Source of the DNA: Haematobia irritans
Taxonomy: Eukaryota > Arthropoda > Insecta > Diptera > Muscidae
DNA length: 64,000 nt
Reading direction: 5' to 3'
NCBI RefSeq assembly: GCF_050003625.1
Contig: NC_134401.1
Location: 310,001 to 374,000, forward strand
The position numbers were made by a program, and so were the translations under genes. Position 1 is the first letter of the stretch. Each line of letters begins with the position of its first letter. The notes under the pieces were generated by a model that saw only the letters and a list, made by a program, of their open reading frames with translations, searched no databases and was not told where the DNA came from. Positions 33,790 to 48,800 of this stretch are shown here, piece after piece.

Positions 33790-33815
33790 ATGGAAGACCC
33801 ATCAATCACAAAGAG
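33790..33815 (+). CDS. RhoGEF2: RhoGEF2 first coding exon
   Basis: Encodes MEDPSITK and two bases of Arg, then donor GTAAGA. It joins the next exon to read MEDPSITKRLIDFGAEE. An in-frame ATG at 33733 would add 19 residues, but an acceptor CTATAG at 33743-33748 after a pyrimidine tract suggests that the exon starts at 33749 and leaves only the ATG at 33790. Confidence 0.8.
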
Positions 33816-36800
33816 GTAAGAATTCTGAAATTGTTTCACAGTATTTCGATGTATTGATTGTTTAAAATATGTAGAAGATAATAATTCACAATAAATGCTT
33901 GCCTACAAAAATTTATCACCAAAAAGTCAGTAACATTTGTGACTGATGAAGAGTATCCTGCATGGGATCACTTCAGGATAATTTGGCATGACATGACGCA
34001 TACTTCAGTTATTGTGTGCTAAAAACTCCGTTCATGGAATATAATAATAGCCTTGCATACAAGTTTCTTCTTCTGTTGATCTCTGCGTTAATGTTATGGG
34101 GGTGTTTTTCAGCATTATTTCCAATGAGTTTTCTCCATTTGCGTTTTTGTTTATGCCAATGTTAGCATTGGTGCATTTGTGGTCCCTCGTTCTTGTGGTC
34201 TCACATCGATGACATCATTTGGCTTAACAAACGGCATTTTTCTGAATGTTAGTTTGTTGCTCATACTGTAACCCGAAAAGGGCTTCAGATTCATTTGATA
34301 CAATTTAAGGCATGCGTCCATGTGTCAAGTGAGTATTGTCCTTGCGAATTTGATTTCAAAAGTAAAATTTCAAGTTTGGGTGAAAAACTGGCGGTTAGAG
34401 GGCTCGTCGCCTCCTTTTGTGTTTTGCTGTAAAGTCAATTAATTGAAATAGGAAACATGTATGGTACATGTATACACACATGAATGTTATATGCGAGTGT
34501 AGCTGTATTTCTATGCTTAAACGCTTAAACGAAGAATTTGTTATTCGATTTGCGACTACAGAAATATTGTTTTTCTTTTTCACTTAACTTTTATTGCTGC
34601 TGGTTAGCAAATACATAATTCCAAAGCGGGCAGTTGAAAGACGAAATCAAAGTGAAATTTATTTATTTTTCACTAACACACCCATATTTATATTTATTGG
34701 CATAAACACATAGACACATGTGTTTATAGCGTAATTAATAAGACCGCTGCTACTTTTGGTATTGACTTTTACAAAATTTTAAAGAGAATGTGTGAAATCA
34801 TCTTTTGGCACGGTCACGAAAATGGCTATAACGACAAATAGGAAAGGTTTTGATATAGTTGCTTCCAAAGGGTGGACGGTCTAGTAAACATAAGAATATA
34901 AAATGTATAAAACAATAATTAAAGCGATAAAAATGTTTGAAAGGACTCTTTTATAAAATATCGTTTTTTTTTTGTTGTGATGGAAAATACCCGGCAGCGA
35001 ATTGATAGGTTTAGTTAGATGTGGATTTAGAAACCGTTTGTATAAAGATACTGTAATAATAGGCAAATCCCATCAATTCTCAACCACTAGGTATTTATGG
35101 AAAATTGATTCTTGGAGAGCAATGTACAAAAGGACACGTACAAAGTTCATGATTTTCATCGACTAGTTACAGTGATGTATTTCCTCGCAGTGGTGATGTA
35201 TTTCCTTGCAAAGGAAATACAAACGCAATATCAGTCATATTGATACATATTCCAAAACATATTAATTATTTTATTCTTAATTTTGTTTTCAATAGTGCCG
35301 ATTGTTTAGAATAAAAAAAGTAATTCTTCTGTCATGAGGACCATCATCAGTTTAAAGCAAATTGAATATTTATTGTTTTTGAATATTTAATATAAGCATT
35401 TATAATATTTAATACAATGATATAGAATCATAGTTTCAAGACATAAACTTCATAGTGTTTGGCAAGGGGAGATTGCAAACACCAAAACTCTCCCTAGTTA
35501 CGCCAATATAATTAATAAAATATATTAAATGATAAGCAACAACTGACAATAAAAATTCTACCATTAGTGAAAAAATTGTAATCGGGTGATTCCTCGAGAA
35601 TACCTCATTAATACCTCAACTGTGAAGTTTTTTTGTTTATCATAATATACCTTTGTAAATTAATTGCTTAGACTGCAACGAAGTTAAATTTCTTGAAAAT
35701 AAGGGTGTGAGTTAAATTTGTGGTTCGTGTCTCGGCTAAACAAAATTCAATTTTTTGGAACGAATTTAACTTTATGGGACGAATTGAACATGTGGAACGA
35801 ATTCCAAAAAAAATAGTTTTTCTTAAAAAGAGGCAACTTTGTGGTGAAAAAACTGCCAAAAAACACTATGCATTAGTGGTTTTATATCGTCGAAAAATAA
35901 ATTGAAAATAACGTTATTTTAGGTTTTATTTCAAATTATACGAATATTCGAGGTTCCTGTTTGTCTAATCGCCCAAGGTTACATTGTTTTGTCAATTCAT
36001 ATGCGATCCGACCGAATCTGATGATGTAATAATAAATGTAACGAAAGTATGGAATATTCATGGTGTGGGAGAATTAAAGAGGGTGTACTGGACCCGAAAT
36101 GCCTTTGTGCATGCCTGTATTTGAATGCCAATTAAATGTCACATATGTTAAATTGCAATACACAGATGCTTGTTGGAAGGTTGGTCTTGTTGTGTGTCAT
36201 GTAATTATTCTCCACTTTGTCTCATATTTGTTGAATCGAAAAGGAAATAAATCAGTTCAATTATTGCTACGATTTTTTCTTTTAGAAAACTATAAAGTTA
36301 TAATATTTAAAATTATACTTCTTCCTCAAAGATTTTTAAAATTGTTGCATTATTATTAAAAAAGATTGTTCAATAATAAACAGTAGCTCAAAATATTGAA
36401 GGTTTAGAAAATTCGACTATTGTCGAATTTGTTCTTTAGCAAGAAGAGGAACTTATAGCTAAAGAAATTTAGGCATTATTGTCCAAAAGCCCTAATATGC
36501 TGTTCTACAAAAACTCGGGGAAAATCTTCCTGAATCTGCTAAAATACAATAAGCGAAAAATAAAATTACGACGCTTTTTGTAACAACTTCCAAAAATCGC
36601 ATCAAAATAAGTTTTGTACTGAATATGATATCAAAGTAAACAAACAATTCGTTAAAAACTCAGAAAGTGACGGAATATAGATTCACGATCAATGCAATCA
36701 TTTGAGTATAAACACTTTACTGGTCGGTGGTTGGCAATTTTTAGAACGACTTACATCCCCACCGTAATTGACATTTGTATAACACTTTCATTTTTCAATT

Positions 36801-39800
36801 TAGCAACCGGTCCTCAAGAATGACTGTAGGAGAAACAGTCCGTCCTTTGAGGGGCATGACAAATATGTCTTACCGATGTTCTTTGCTCCTGGGAAAGGGG
36901 AACACCGTTTAGCGGATTAACTTGAATTTACTGCTAATGTGGATATTAGACATTGAAGTGGACATACGCACCGCACCGTTTATATGTAGGTAACACAGGC
37001 AAATGCAGTTCTTAGAATTTCTTGTTAGCTATTATCATTTAGAAGATAGTAGAGAGGAGGTGTTGTATGTCGATATGCGAGTGCAGTTTTAAAACCTGTA
37101 TTGAGTATATATAGCTTTTTTTATTTAACTTTGCCCATGCCGGAGTAAACAAATTCATTGAAATTGAGAGTAAGAGAGATGATTTTTATGAACGAAGAAA
37201 CGGGTGGGCGGCTTTTATGTCAAGTTTGTATAGAGTATAGTAGTGGCCATTTCAATGTATGGGTGGAAGCCAAATAAACCTGTTGTTAATAAGTGAGAAA
37301 AAGCAATAGCGCCGAGAATGGCCTGTGGGTTGTCTTATATTAATGTAGGGATAAACTAGCAATTCAAGAGACCCCTCGTATATGTGTTTACTATAAACTA
37401 ATTAAAAATTTAACTTAACTGAAAGCAAGGAGACATACATATTTACATTGATTATATTATATAACAATAATATTATTAATATTATAGTTATATAAAGTAT
37501 TTTATTTAGGTACTAAAAACTAGCTTCATTATTTTATAAATTGTTACTAAATGTGTACATGTTCGCAATTTTTAAGAATCTTTTAATGTTACATATATTA
37601 TTGGTGGGGTTAATATTTGTAGTAATGAAAAGTAATGAAAATTACGAAGATAAAATATTTAATAAAAATCGGCACCACGTATAATATCTGCGTTTAAAAG
37701 TATCCCAAGAATGTCAATTTTGATCGGAAATTGCATTGATATGTCTGTATTTAGAATATAGTGCATCCACCCACTGTGCAATACATGCTCTACATTTGGG
37801 CGCGTGTGAAATTGGGTACAGTTGAATTTATGCCAATTAAATTAAAAAAAAAAGAGAGACAACTATCGTTTCTGGAATACTTTCTATCAATCTAACCACT
37901 AAGTGCTGATTATGCATCCAAAAACGGCTCGTAAGCGTACCAGGATACTATTTCACGGCTTCAAATAAAGGGTGATTTGTTAAGAGCTTGATAACTTTTT
38001 TTTTTTAAAAAACGCATAAAATTTGCAAAATCTCATCGGTTCTTTATTTGAAACGTTAGATTGGTCCATGACATTTACTTTTTGAAGATAATTTCATTTA
38101 AATGTTGACCGCGGCTGCGTCTTAGGTGGTCCATTCGGAAAGTCCAATTTTGGGCAACTTTTTCGAGCATTTCGGCCGGAATAGCCCGAATTTCTTCGGA
38201 AATATTGTCTTCCAAAGCTGGAATAGTTGCTGGCTTATTTCTGTAGACTTTAGACTTGACGTAGCCCCACAAAAAATAGTCTAAAGGCGTCAAATCGCAT
38301 GATCTTGGTGGCCAACTTACCGGTCCATTTCTTGAGATGAATTGTTCTCCGAAGTTTTACCTCAAAATGGCCATAGAATCGCGAGCTGTGTGGCATGTAG
38401 CGCCATCTTGTTGAAACCACATGTCAACCAAGTTCAGTTCTTCCATTTTTTGCAACAAAAAGTTTGTTAGCATCGAACGATAGCGATCGCCATTCACCGT
38501 AACGTTGCGTCCAACAGCATCTTTGAAAAAATACGGTCCAATGATTCCACCAGCGTACAAACCACACCAAACAGTGCATTTTTCGGGATGCATGGGCAGT
38601 TCTTGAACGGCTTCTGGTTGCTCTTCACTCCAAATGCGGCAATTTTGCTTATTTACGTAGCCATTCAACCAGAAATGAGCCTCATCGCTGAACAAAATTT
38701 GTCGATAAAAAAGCGGATTTTCTGCCAACTTTTCTAGGGCCCATTCACTGAAAATTCGACGTTGTGGCAGATCGTAAGTCTATTCATGATGAAATGTCAA
38801 AGCATACTGAGCATCTTTCTCTTTGACACCATGTCTGAAATCCCACGTGATCTGTCAAATACTAATGCATGAAAATCCTAACCTCAAAAGAATCACCCTT
38901 TAGTATCCTGGTATAGAAAAAAGCCGGGGTACAAATAAATGACGGCTTTAATAGTAAAAAATATATCTATATTTTTTAAATGTTATTTATATACTTTTTA
39001 ATTGTTATTTATATATATTTATATTTAAGTGTTTCTAGTAGTATTGCTATTGTATTGTAACTGTAACTGTCTTAGGGTCTGATCGACCATGTTGCATTTA
39101 TGCAAAAATAAATATAAATAAATAAAATAAACACTTTGCGATTACCAAACGTAAGCAAAGCGTAAACATTTTGTAAAAAAAAACAAAAATTTTCGTCTCG
39201 TTTGCGTATCAGCTGACCAAAAAAAAATTGTCGATAAAAAGAAGTAGAAAAAATGTGATTAGCGTGAAAATAAAAAGGCTATTATTGTTTTCGCGTAAAA
39301 TGCACAATGAGAAATTGATATTATTCGTGAAATTCATTTTAAGTACAAAAACTCAACCATTTTTCTGTCTTTTCTTGACAGTTTGTTGGAACGTTTTTCC
39401 AATTAGACCATTCGCCAAAATAAACGTTTCCGTTATGTTACGGCTACGTTACATTTTTGGATGCATAACTAACCCTTTACATTTGTAGTACACTTATACG
39501 CTTTACAGACTATCAGTTATTCCGGACGACAGTGCTCGTGTCGAACATATCCCATATATTGTGCACATTATAAGTTAAGTCCGAAGGCTTAATCGATACT
39601 GCTGCATGTTTATGGGATCGATAACAGATTTACCGATTATTTAGTCATCGCCGACAAGTCGTATCGATCCGACACACTGTAAAATTCTTTACAAACACCG
39701 CCATTCCGTCCGGAATAACTGATAGTCTGTAAAGCACATTAAAGACTTTTCTTCCGATACCAAAAAATGTAGAGCAGATATTGCAGAATAATTTCATTAT

Positions 39801-42800
39801 TTTTAAATAAATGTATGGTTTTAAGCTGTAATAAAAAAAAAAACAACAACAACAATGCTTAAAGAGTAAAATCCATATATTTTATATTCTTTCCAATAAA
39901 GCAACAACTTGCATTTATAGTACTATTCAAGGTCTTTCTTTTGATAGCAAAAAATGTAGAGAAGGTATTGCACAATGGGCGCAGTTGATCTGTATTTCAA
40001 ATTGTGCCAACTAAGTTAAAACAAAATAAAGTTTTAAAACAATGAAGCAGAAACCAACTCTGGGTTACATTTGAACCTCGTAGATTTATAACACTCTTTA
40101 AGACCCTTCATTTGATACAAAAAATATGCATTATATATTTTATTTTCGCAAGTTGTAAGTATCTCATTAGGTGTGTCGCAAAAACGACTTGGTTTGTATC
40201 AAGGCTACACACATAGAAAAATAATATGATTGTAGTTTTTTGTGTAGAACAAGCAACATTTTCATGGCAACCTTGATAGCCCAGCAAACATAGTGATAAG
40301 AAAAATAATATGGTTTTAATTTAAACAAATTTTGCTCCTAATAATGGAATATTATTACTATCTACAATGTTTTGGTCTTCGACAAGAATGTTTTTTTCCT
40401 TCTAAAGGCTCATGGTCACTCTTGCTTAACCAATTTATTGGCGGGTTTTAAAGCATATTTCGAATTGCGATTCATGCATTTTCTAAATAATAAACCACTT
40501 ATGTATATAGCTAATCATTAATAGTCAAAATAATTAGTTTTTATAAAAACATTATATTTACGTAAATGAGTAATAAGAACTTTTATGTCGTCACAACGTG
40601 AGGTCAGATTGTTTTGTACTAAAAAATGTGAGATCAGATTGCTTCAAGGATTTTCGTTGTGAAATACTTTTATTTTTCTGTTGATTTGAGAAATTGGGAT
40701 GTTTGGCGATTTTATTATAGATTTGGTAAATCGAATACTGTTATCAAAATCAAATAACGATGTTTTCATTTTGCTTTCGTAAAACCATCGGAAAAGCGTA
40801 TAAAATATTGTTTTCGTACTGTTTTGGAAACGCTGATAAATCCAATCGATACAGCGAAGATTGATGTTATCATTTTGGGGTTCCAAGAACGCCTTTCCCC
40901 AACGTGTATAACCGTTCACAATGAATTTACGACGATTTTCCGGTGCTTTTGTTTTTTTTGATTGCGTTGTGATCTACAAGCAAATAAATTTGTTCCAATT
41001 CAAAAAACACAATTTAAAATGTTATGATCTTTATGAAAAACTTTTTTCCCTCGGCGAAAAAGGGCATCATTTGAGAAAAGAAAAAAAAAAGTATTTTATA
41101 AAATCTATTTTTTAACTAATTTCTTGTTTATTTACATTCATAATGACATGGAAGCAAACTTTTTTTATACTCTATTTCGGTTCAATATATAATCATTCCA
41201 TATTTACGTCGTGCCCTCATCAAATATACAAACGCACACATCATGTAACTCCAAATGAAAACAAGTTATACAATAGGGCTTTTCCAGTAAAAACTAGCAA
41301 GAGTGTAAGATTGTATTTTACTCTCTTGGTTTAAAATTAGTGAAAATTACGCGAACGGCATCTAGTAACTATTTTCACATTCAAAATTTCAGTTTCTAAA
41401 ACATTAGAAACAAAAAAAAACTATTCCTGACTTTTAACTTCCAATTGAGGTTGCGGAACATGTACATTGTACTGGTGCTTTGTTTGTTATCAACAACCTG
41501 CTGGCAAAGTATTCTATGGTTTGCAAGATTTTACTGGGGAAAATCTCCAGCAAAAACTTGCAATTTCCCTATCTGATATCTGTCAAATGTAATCTCTCTC
41601 TCTCTCTCTCCCTCTCTTTTATCGGATTCTCGAATGGAATAGAAAAACGCTGAGCACAGTTTTTTCTGCCCGAGTAGTTTAATTTACAATATATCTTCAC
41701 GTTCCTTCTTTTTCGACATTTTCTCTATTTTTTAAGTTTTGTTTAATGCATTTTCAATATATTTTCAGATTGATTGATTTTGGTGCTGAAGAACATGACT
41801 ATGACGAAGTTCAAGATTTACCAGAGGAATCAACAGCCACTGATCAATCATTACTCTCTGTCCAAAATAACAACTTTGCATCCGGAAAAAGAAATTCTTT
41901 GCCTGCGGGTGGATCTGGGCTGTCAAATAATAATAACCACAGCAACATTGAATTGGCACCCGAACTACCACTACCCAAACAGAACAAATCTGTGGTGAAT
42001 AACAATACAAAAGCCAGCAAAACGAAGGTGTCCAAATCATCCAAGTCAAAAATACCGCGTTCGCCTTCATTGGCAAGCGCTTTGAGCTACAACAACTTTC
42101 AACCTCCTCCTATTTCGGGAATTCCCCCACAAACCCCACCACTTCCTTTATGCTATCAAAACAAAGGGAAACCTCTTAATTCGCCAACATCACCCATAGA
42201 CACAAATCATGCACATTTCTTCTCCGGCAGCCATACTAACAGCAATATAATGGCTGGGGGTAGCAGTGCTGGCAGCGGTGGTGGAGTTGGTTGTGTGACA
42301 AATTCGAATGGTAGCGCTCAGCGTAATAGTGTCAATATGGCTGCTAATTCGCGTCGCCCTCAAATTCAAATATCTTCCCCAATAAGTGGTGAATCGGGCA
42401 AAAATTTTCAATTTCTGACTTTGACTGTGCGGAAAGATGAAAATGGATATGGGATGAAGGTAAGTGTAAAATGTAAACTAAATACATATACATACAATTA
42501 TTCTAACTGTACAGACTTTGGACACCCGTTGGTCTATGCATTAAAATTGTGTAAACCATATAACCCATTTACCTTTGATTCCAAGTTCTAATCAAAAATT
42601 CGGCAATTTTACTCATTTCTAATGTGTCTACTGGCGATTAAATCATCGACGTAAATGTATATTTCTATAATTTCTTAACGGAACGTAGGAATACTAAAAT
42701 GAAATCATCAGAAATGATAATTTGTTTCTCTTCCATTGTTGTTGTAGCTGCTGTTGTCATACGACGAGTTGTTATTCGCAATGAATGGAGGTGATCGTGT

Positions 42801-45800
42801 CATGATTATGACGATAATACCGTCATTGTCGTCATCATTATCAGCATCGGGCGCAGTGGATAAATACCCAATATCTATTTAAACGACAAATTATCGTAGA
42901 TACCTGGTGTTATGCGGAAAATGCACTACAATTTGTTATGGTGTACAGCATTGGGAATAAGAGTAACTCAGAAGGAAGTTAAGGATTGCATAAACCTGAT
43001 TCGGTGTGACACCGGCTTAGAGTCAACTTTATAAACAGCCTCCCATAAGGTTGTTCTTACGTTCGGTTAGATTGATATGAAATAAATTGAAGCATGTAAA
43101 AATATTTTATATTATGTTGAACATAGTAATTCTCATATTATATGTATCCGTGGAAAACATTAAAAATATAGAATCACTTTTATTCCAAATAAAATTTGGA
43201 ATATAAACGTTATATTTCCAGTAGAGATGTGTGCATCAGTGAAATTTCACTCCAGTCACACAATAGTTCTTGTGTTTCATGAAAATTCCTGCCAAATCTC
43301 ACTACTTGAGTAATAGAATGATGGAGCTATAATTGAGTAAAAGAATGAATTTTGTCGTGAACTTGAAGTTCCTCGTGAGAGGAAATTTATCGTTATCGTA
43401 ATTTTGAAGCGATTTTTTACACACATTCACCAACAAATTTTGTTTTCACTCACGACCACGAACGATATATTTTTTTCATTCCCATACACGCACATTCACA
43501 TGTATTGCTTAAATTTTTTTTGTTCACTATTCACGTATATCACGACAATTTCGTGTCACGCGCCTACTTCTAGTTCCTAGCAAGCTGTGCAAATTAGATA
43601 AAATACATACGATGGGAACTTATAAGGTAAAATATACGTACATATATGTTTAAATAGAAAATCTGGAGTAAAGACTAAATGGATTTATCAAAGCATATAA
43701 AATCGTTGCAGAATGAATCGGATTATCCATTATGCAATGCAAAATGTTTGTTCGAAAAGTCTTCTGATGCATCCTTAGGGGATATTAGTCAATGTGCGAG
43801 TTTACATGATATGTAATTAATGCACATAAAAGCAGTGCCAGCATGCAAATCCCATTTCCTGTCCGATTTAAGATATTTCTTTGACAATTTCGAAGAGTAT
43901 GCTTTCGTGTCTTGCGATTATTGAAAGCTCGTTTCTTAAAAAACGAAATCTCCATTTTTTTTAATGAAATGTCGCATTTGCTGCGGCGAAGGTACATCTA
44001 GAAATCGTTACTAGATAATAACTTGATAAGACGAAATAATTAATAGTGCGTTTGTGTATACTTCTCACTTGACTATGCGATTTCGATAGAGTGGGATTAG
44101 AGCACAATTCGTTTTGTTTGTAATATTTTATTTATTGAAATTGAAATTTTTGTTTTATTCAGGTCTCTGGTGACAATCCTGTTTTTGTTGAAAGCGTAAA
44201 ACCAGGAGGTGCCGCTCAAATAGCTGGCCTTGTTGCGGGTGACATGATTCTTAAGGTTCGCTACGACCATTCCAAGTAATATTTTATTAAAACCCTACTA
44301 AAAGGAGATCATTTTTTAATTACAGGTTAATGGTACGGAAGTTCGCTCGGAAAAGCATCCAACAGTTGTCAGCTTGATAAAAGGTACTGTATATTAATAT
44401 TGGTAGAATACACTTTAGTTTGGGTCATTTTGGAAATGATCTGAAATTTTAAACTGAAATTGATATTGAACATACTGTAAAGCGAATAACTGACCTTAAA
44501 CAGGCTCTTAATACTAAGTACATTACAAGTTTACTTGGGGATGTATTGTCTTTGGATTTTTTTTGTATAAGATTCGATTTCCTTTGTTTCTGCAGAATTA
44601 ATAGTTATCTAATAACAACATGGAACAACGGCACTGTATAGAGCAATCATTGTTCAGCATTTTTATCTTCAATACATTTACACATGCATGTTCTATATAT
44701 GTATGTAGTTTACATAGTATCATCTATATCCAAGAACTCTCTTCCACTATGGTCCGCATGCAACGACCAAATACGTTCCTATTTCTGAATGATATAAAGC
44801 GCCGACCAAAATAGAGCAAAAGAAAAATATGAAAAATATAAATAAGACAGAATTCGAAATAAGAATTTTGAACTTACACAAACCGAAGTCAACGACACAT
44901 TTTTTGAACAAATCAAAAATGCGAATTAAGAAACAAATGAATATGAGAAAATATAGTACAATGCAAATTAGCAAGAGCATTTCAATATTAAGTAAATTAG
45001 TAAAACCAATACGATGGTCATAGCGAGAGAAGAGGAGGGTGCATGAACGTGGGTGCGGAGAATCCATCAGCATTGGGCGTCAAAACAAAACAAACGGAAT
45101 AACACATCTTTAAACAGAACACATCATCGTCCAAATGTGGAAGAGGGAAACTTGCAATAACAGAATACAAAATGAATTGGTCTTTGTGGTCGTACTAACT
45201 GTAGACTGTGGGGTATTTGCTTGCGTATCGGGCCAGATTGTTTGCATTGATTCAGTCCGAACGAGTTACAGTATTTGCTATATGCATGTTAATAACATCA
45301 ACAATCGGACCACAACAACTTTAGCAGTGAAGTTCGTAAAAGAAAAGTAAGCGGGGAAACAACTTTTAGTTTTATTGTCTAAAACGAGACAATGTGACGC
45401 AGGCTATGAGTGAAAGAATGTGAGTTACGAGGGAATAAAAGAAATACAAAAAATTTAAGACTTGATGTGACACATAAATAACTTTTCTAATTATATATTC
45501 AAGTTCTCAAAGACGTCGCATGGGTGACCATGATGAACTTTATATCGTATCAATTGAGACATAAATTCCAAATTATGGATTTTAATGAGCATCAAAACTT
45601 CGACTTTGTCCAAATTTGGGAAGTCGATATTTTTTCCGAATTTTTCTCTTTACAAGTTGGTTAGTTGATTTTGGTCACTAATAAAAGTCAATTTGGCTAG
45701 ACCCTAACTGTGGATTAGTCGAAAAGTCGTTTTTTGAATTTTGTATCATAACTTCAAATTATAAATTTTTATGGTAGTGGGATAGGGTATAGGGTAACAT

Positions 45801-48800
45801 TGTTTTCTAAAATTCTTTAGATATTTTTGTTTTGCTTTCTTTTTATGTTGTTGTTTTTGATCTCAGCTTAAAACCATGCATTGACTAAACTACAAGTGTA
45901 GCTTAACCAACAGAGGAAAAGTATGCTTGTCAAATTTATTTGGGCAAAGCCCTAAAGACTGCAAAATGGTTGGATGTACAGCTGTTTCGGAATTACCACA
46001 TTCCTCATCAGCATCCTCTACTTCCAGCAAAACTATCAACCAATTATCAGAATAAATTCGGATAATTCACTCAACCCAAAGACTTTTTTTTTATAAAATG
46101 ATTCTTCATTTATTGTTTTATTTGAGATAATTTATATGCAATACTGTTTTGGACAAAGGAGTTCTTGAAACATTTTATGAAAATGAGGTGCAAAGAAGGT
46201 AATTTTGCGTTTATGTTATGGTGATTTCGTTTGCGACATTTCGACTGTTGTTATCAACTAATATTTAAAAAAAACGCATATATATTATGCATTTTTGTTT
46301 TATTTTAAATATATGCAATCTCGAATTCGTTGTCGCGGCACTAAAGAATTACATGATTCTTCAGGGTAAATTAATCAGCTGTGGTGTAAAAATTCAAAAG
46401 GAACCTCAATACACACACTTTCTTTTGTTTTTTTTTTCAATAACGCTATTATTTAGGCCGAGGAATAAACGCGTCTACAACAACTGTTTCTATGTGCACC
46501 CATCTGTACCGTATACTACCTATAGTGTTCTACAGTACAGGGAGTTCCCCAGGGTGGGGTGATATCTCCGGCACTGTTTAATCTCGCCCTCGATTCCACC
46601 CCCTGCTGACGGCGTCGAGATTGTATCATATGCGGACGATTGTACAATCATGACATCCGGGCCCATTGTTGGTGACATATGCGATCGATTGAACGTCTAC
46701 CTCGCCGAAATTTGAGGATATCTCCCACCAAATCCTCGGCTACACTATTTACTACATGGACGGCGGAAGTACGCAGGCAGTTGAAAGTCAGAGTCGACGG
46801 CGAAATAATTCCGACCACAAATTATCCCAAGATTCTTGGGGTCATATTCGACAGCCTTTTTATACCCTGCGCCACACTGTGGAACAGGGTATTATAAGTT
46901 AGTGCATATGTTTGCAACACCCAGAAGGAGACGAGATAGACACATGGTGTCTTTGACAAAAATGCTTAGGGTGGGCTCCTAAGTCGATATAGCCGTGTCC
47001 GTCTGTCCGTCTGTCCGTGAACACATTTTTGTAACCAAGGGATTAGGTAGTAATTCAAGCCCAATCGACTTCGAATTTGGCACAAGTATGTGTTTTGGGT
47101 CAAAATAGAACCCTATTGATTTTGGAAGAAATCGGTTCAGATTTAGATATAGCTCCCATATATATCTTTCGCCCGATATGCACTTATACGGCCCTAGAAG
47201 CCTGAGTATTACCCAAATTTGGTTGAAATTTTGCACTAGGAGTTCAATTAGTAGTGTAGTCTAGTGTGCCAAATTTTATTGAAATCGGTTCAGATTTAGA
47301 TATAGCTCCCATATATATCGTTCGCCCGATTTACACTCATATGACCACAGAGGCCAATTTTTTGCTCCGATTTAGTTGAAATTTTGCACAGGGAGTAGAA
47401 TTAGCATTGTAGCTATGCGTGCCACATTTGGTTGAAATCGGTTCAGATTTAGATATAGCTCCCATATATAGCTTTCGCCCGATTTACACTCATATGACCA
47501 CAGAGGCCAATTTTTTGCTCCGATTTAGTTGAAATTTTGCACAGGGAGTAGAATTAGTATTGTAGCCATGCGTGCCAAATTTGGTTGCAATCGGTTCAGA
47601 TTTAGATATAGCTCCCATATATAGCTTTCGCCCGATTTTCACTCATATGACCACAGAGACCAATTTTTTGCTCCGATTTAGTTGGAATTTTGCACAGGGA
47701 GTAGAATTAGCATTGTAGCTATGCGTGCCAAATTTGGTTGAGATCGGTTCAGATTTAGATATATCTCCCATATATATGTTTTTCTGATTTCGACAAAAAT
47801 GGTCAAAATACCAACATTTTCCTTGTAAAATCGCCACTGCTTAGTCCAAAAGTTGTAAAAATGACTCTAATTTTCCTAAACTTCTAATACATATATATCG
47901 AGCGATAAATCATAAATAAACTTTTGCGAAGTTTCCTTAAAATTGCTTCAGATTTAAATGTTTCACATATTTTTTACTAAAATTGTGTTTCAACCTAGTG
48001 CATTAGCCAACTTAAATTTTGAGTCTATAGATTTTGCAAAAGTCTATCAAACTCTGTCCAAATCGAGTGATATTTAAATGTATGTATTTGGGACAAACCT
48101 TTATATATAGCACTCAACACATTTGACGGATGTGATATGGTATCGAAAATTTAGATCTACAAAGTGGTGCAGGGTATAATATAGTCGGCCCCGCCCAACT
48201 TTAGACTTTCCTTACTTGTTAAGTCCTCTGCTCATGCCACTGCAATTTGTGATAAGCTCAGCGGTAGAAACAAGGTCCTCAAATCGCTTGCCTGAAGCAC
48301 TTGGGGTGCGGACAAAGAAACCTTGTTGACTACATATAAGGCAATTGACCGGTCAGTGGTAAACTATGCAGCGCCAGTGTGGACACCTCAAACGAGCGAC
48401 ACGCAGTAGAATAACATACAGACCTGTCAGAACGCTGCCCTTAGAACTGCAGCAGGATGTTTCCGCAGTACACCCCTGGATCACCTTTATGCGGAGACCA
48501 AGATCATCCCAGTGCGTCGACACAATTACATGTTGTCAAAGCAGTATATCTTGGGTGGCTATCGAAGTTGTCATCCAAATCACCATCTTGTGGATAGGCA
48601 ACCCCCACCCAGGAATGTAAGGGTTGATTTTCACCTTCTAGAGCGCGAGATCCAGCGTTATAAAAGAAAGCCTCTAGATCAGGCAGCATTCCAGACAGTT
48701 CTGAACAGGATTTGTAGCTGAAGTGGTGAGAAGCTACAAGGTTAATCCTGTTCTCGGAGCCCGACCACCGACCATAACATAGGGTAGTTTTGGCCCAACT

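Larger units (their letters stand above)
33816..41768 (+). other. RhoGEF2 intron 1 (7.95 kb)
   Basis: Bounded by GTAAGA and TTTTCAG. It holds a Tc1/mariner-superfamily remnant, a LINE-like 3' tail at about 38990-39125 (ending in AATAAATATAAATAAATAAA-type repeats), a perfect-TIR MITE and a (TC)n run at 41592-41618. Open frames inside (for example 40644-40919 and 36099-36359) match nothing recognisable. Confidence 0.75.

Noticed and set aside
40644..40919. 91-codon minus-strand frame in RhoGEF2 intron 1
   Set aside because: No domain recognised; could be an old element remnant but I cannot support it as a gene.
47100..47800. CRISPR-like array suggested by regular ~155-bp repeats
   Set aside because: Repeats are long, contiguous and without unique spacers, in a eukaryotic intron; they are tandem units of a transposable element.
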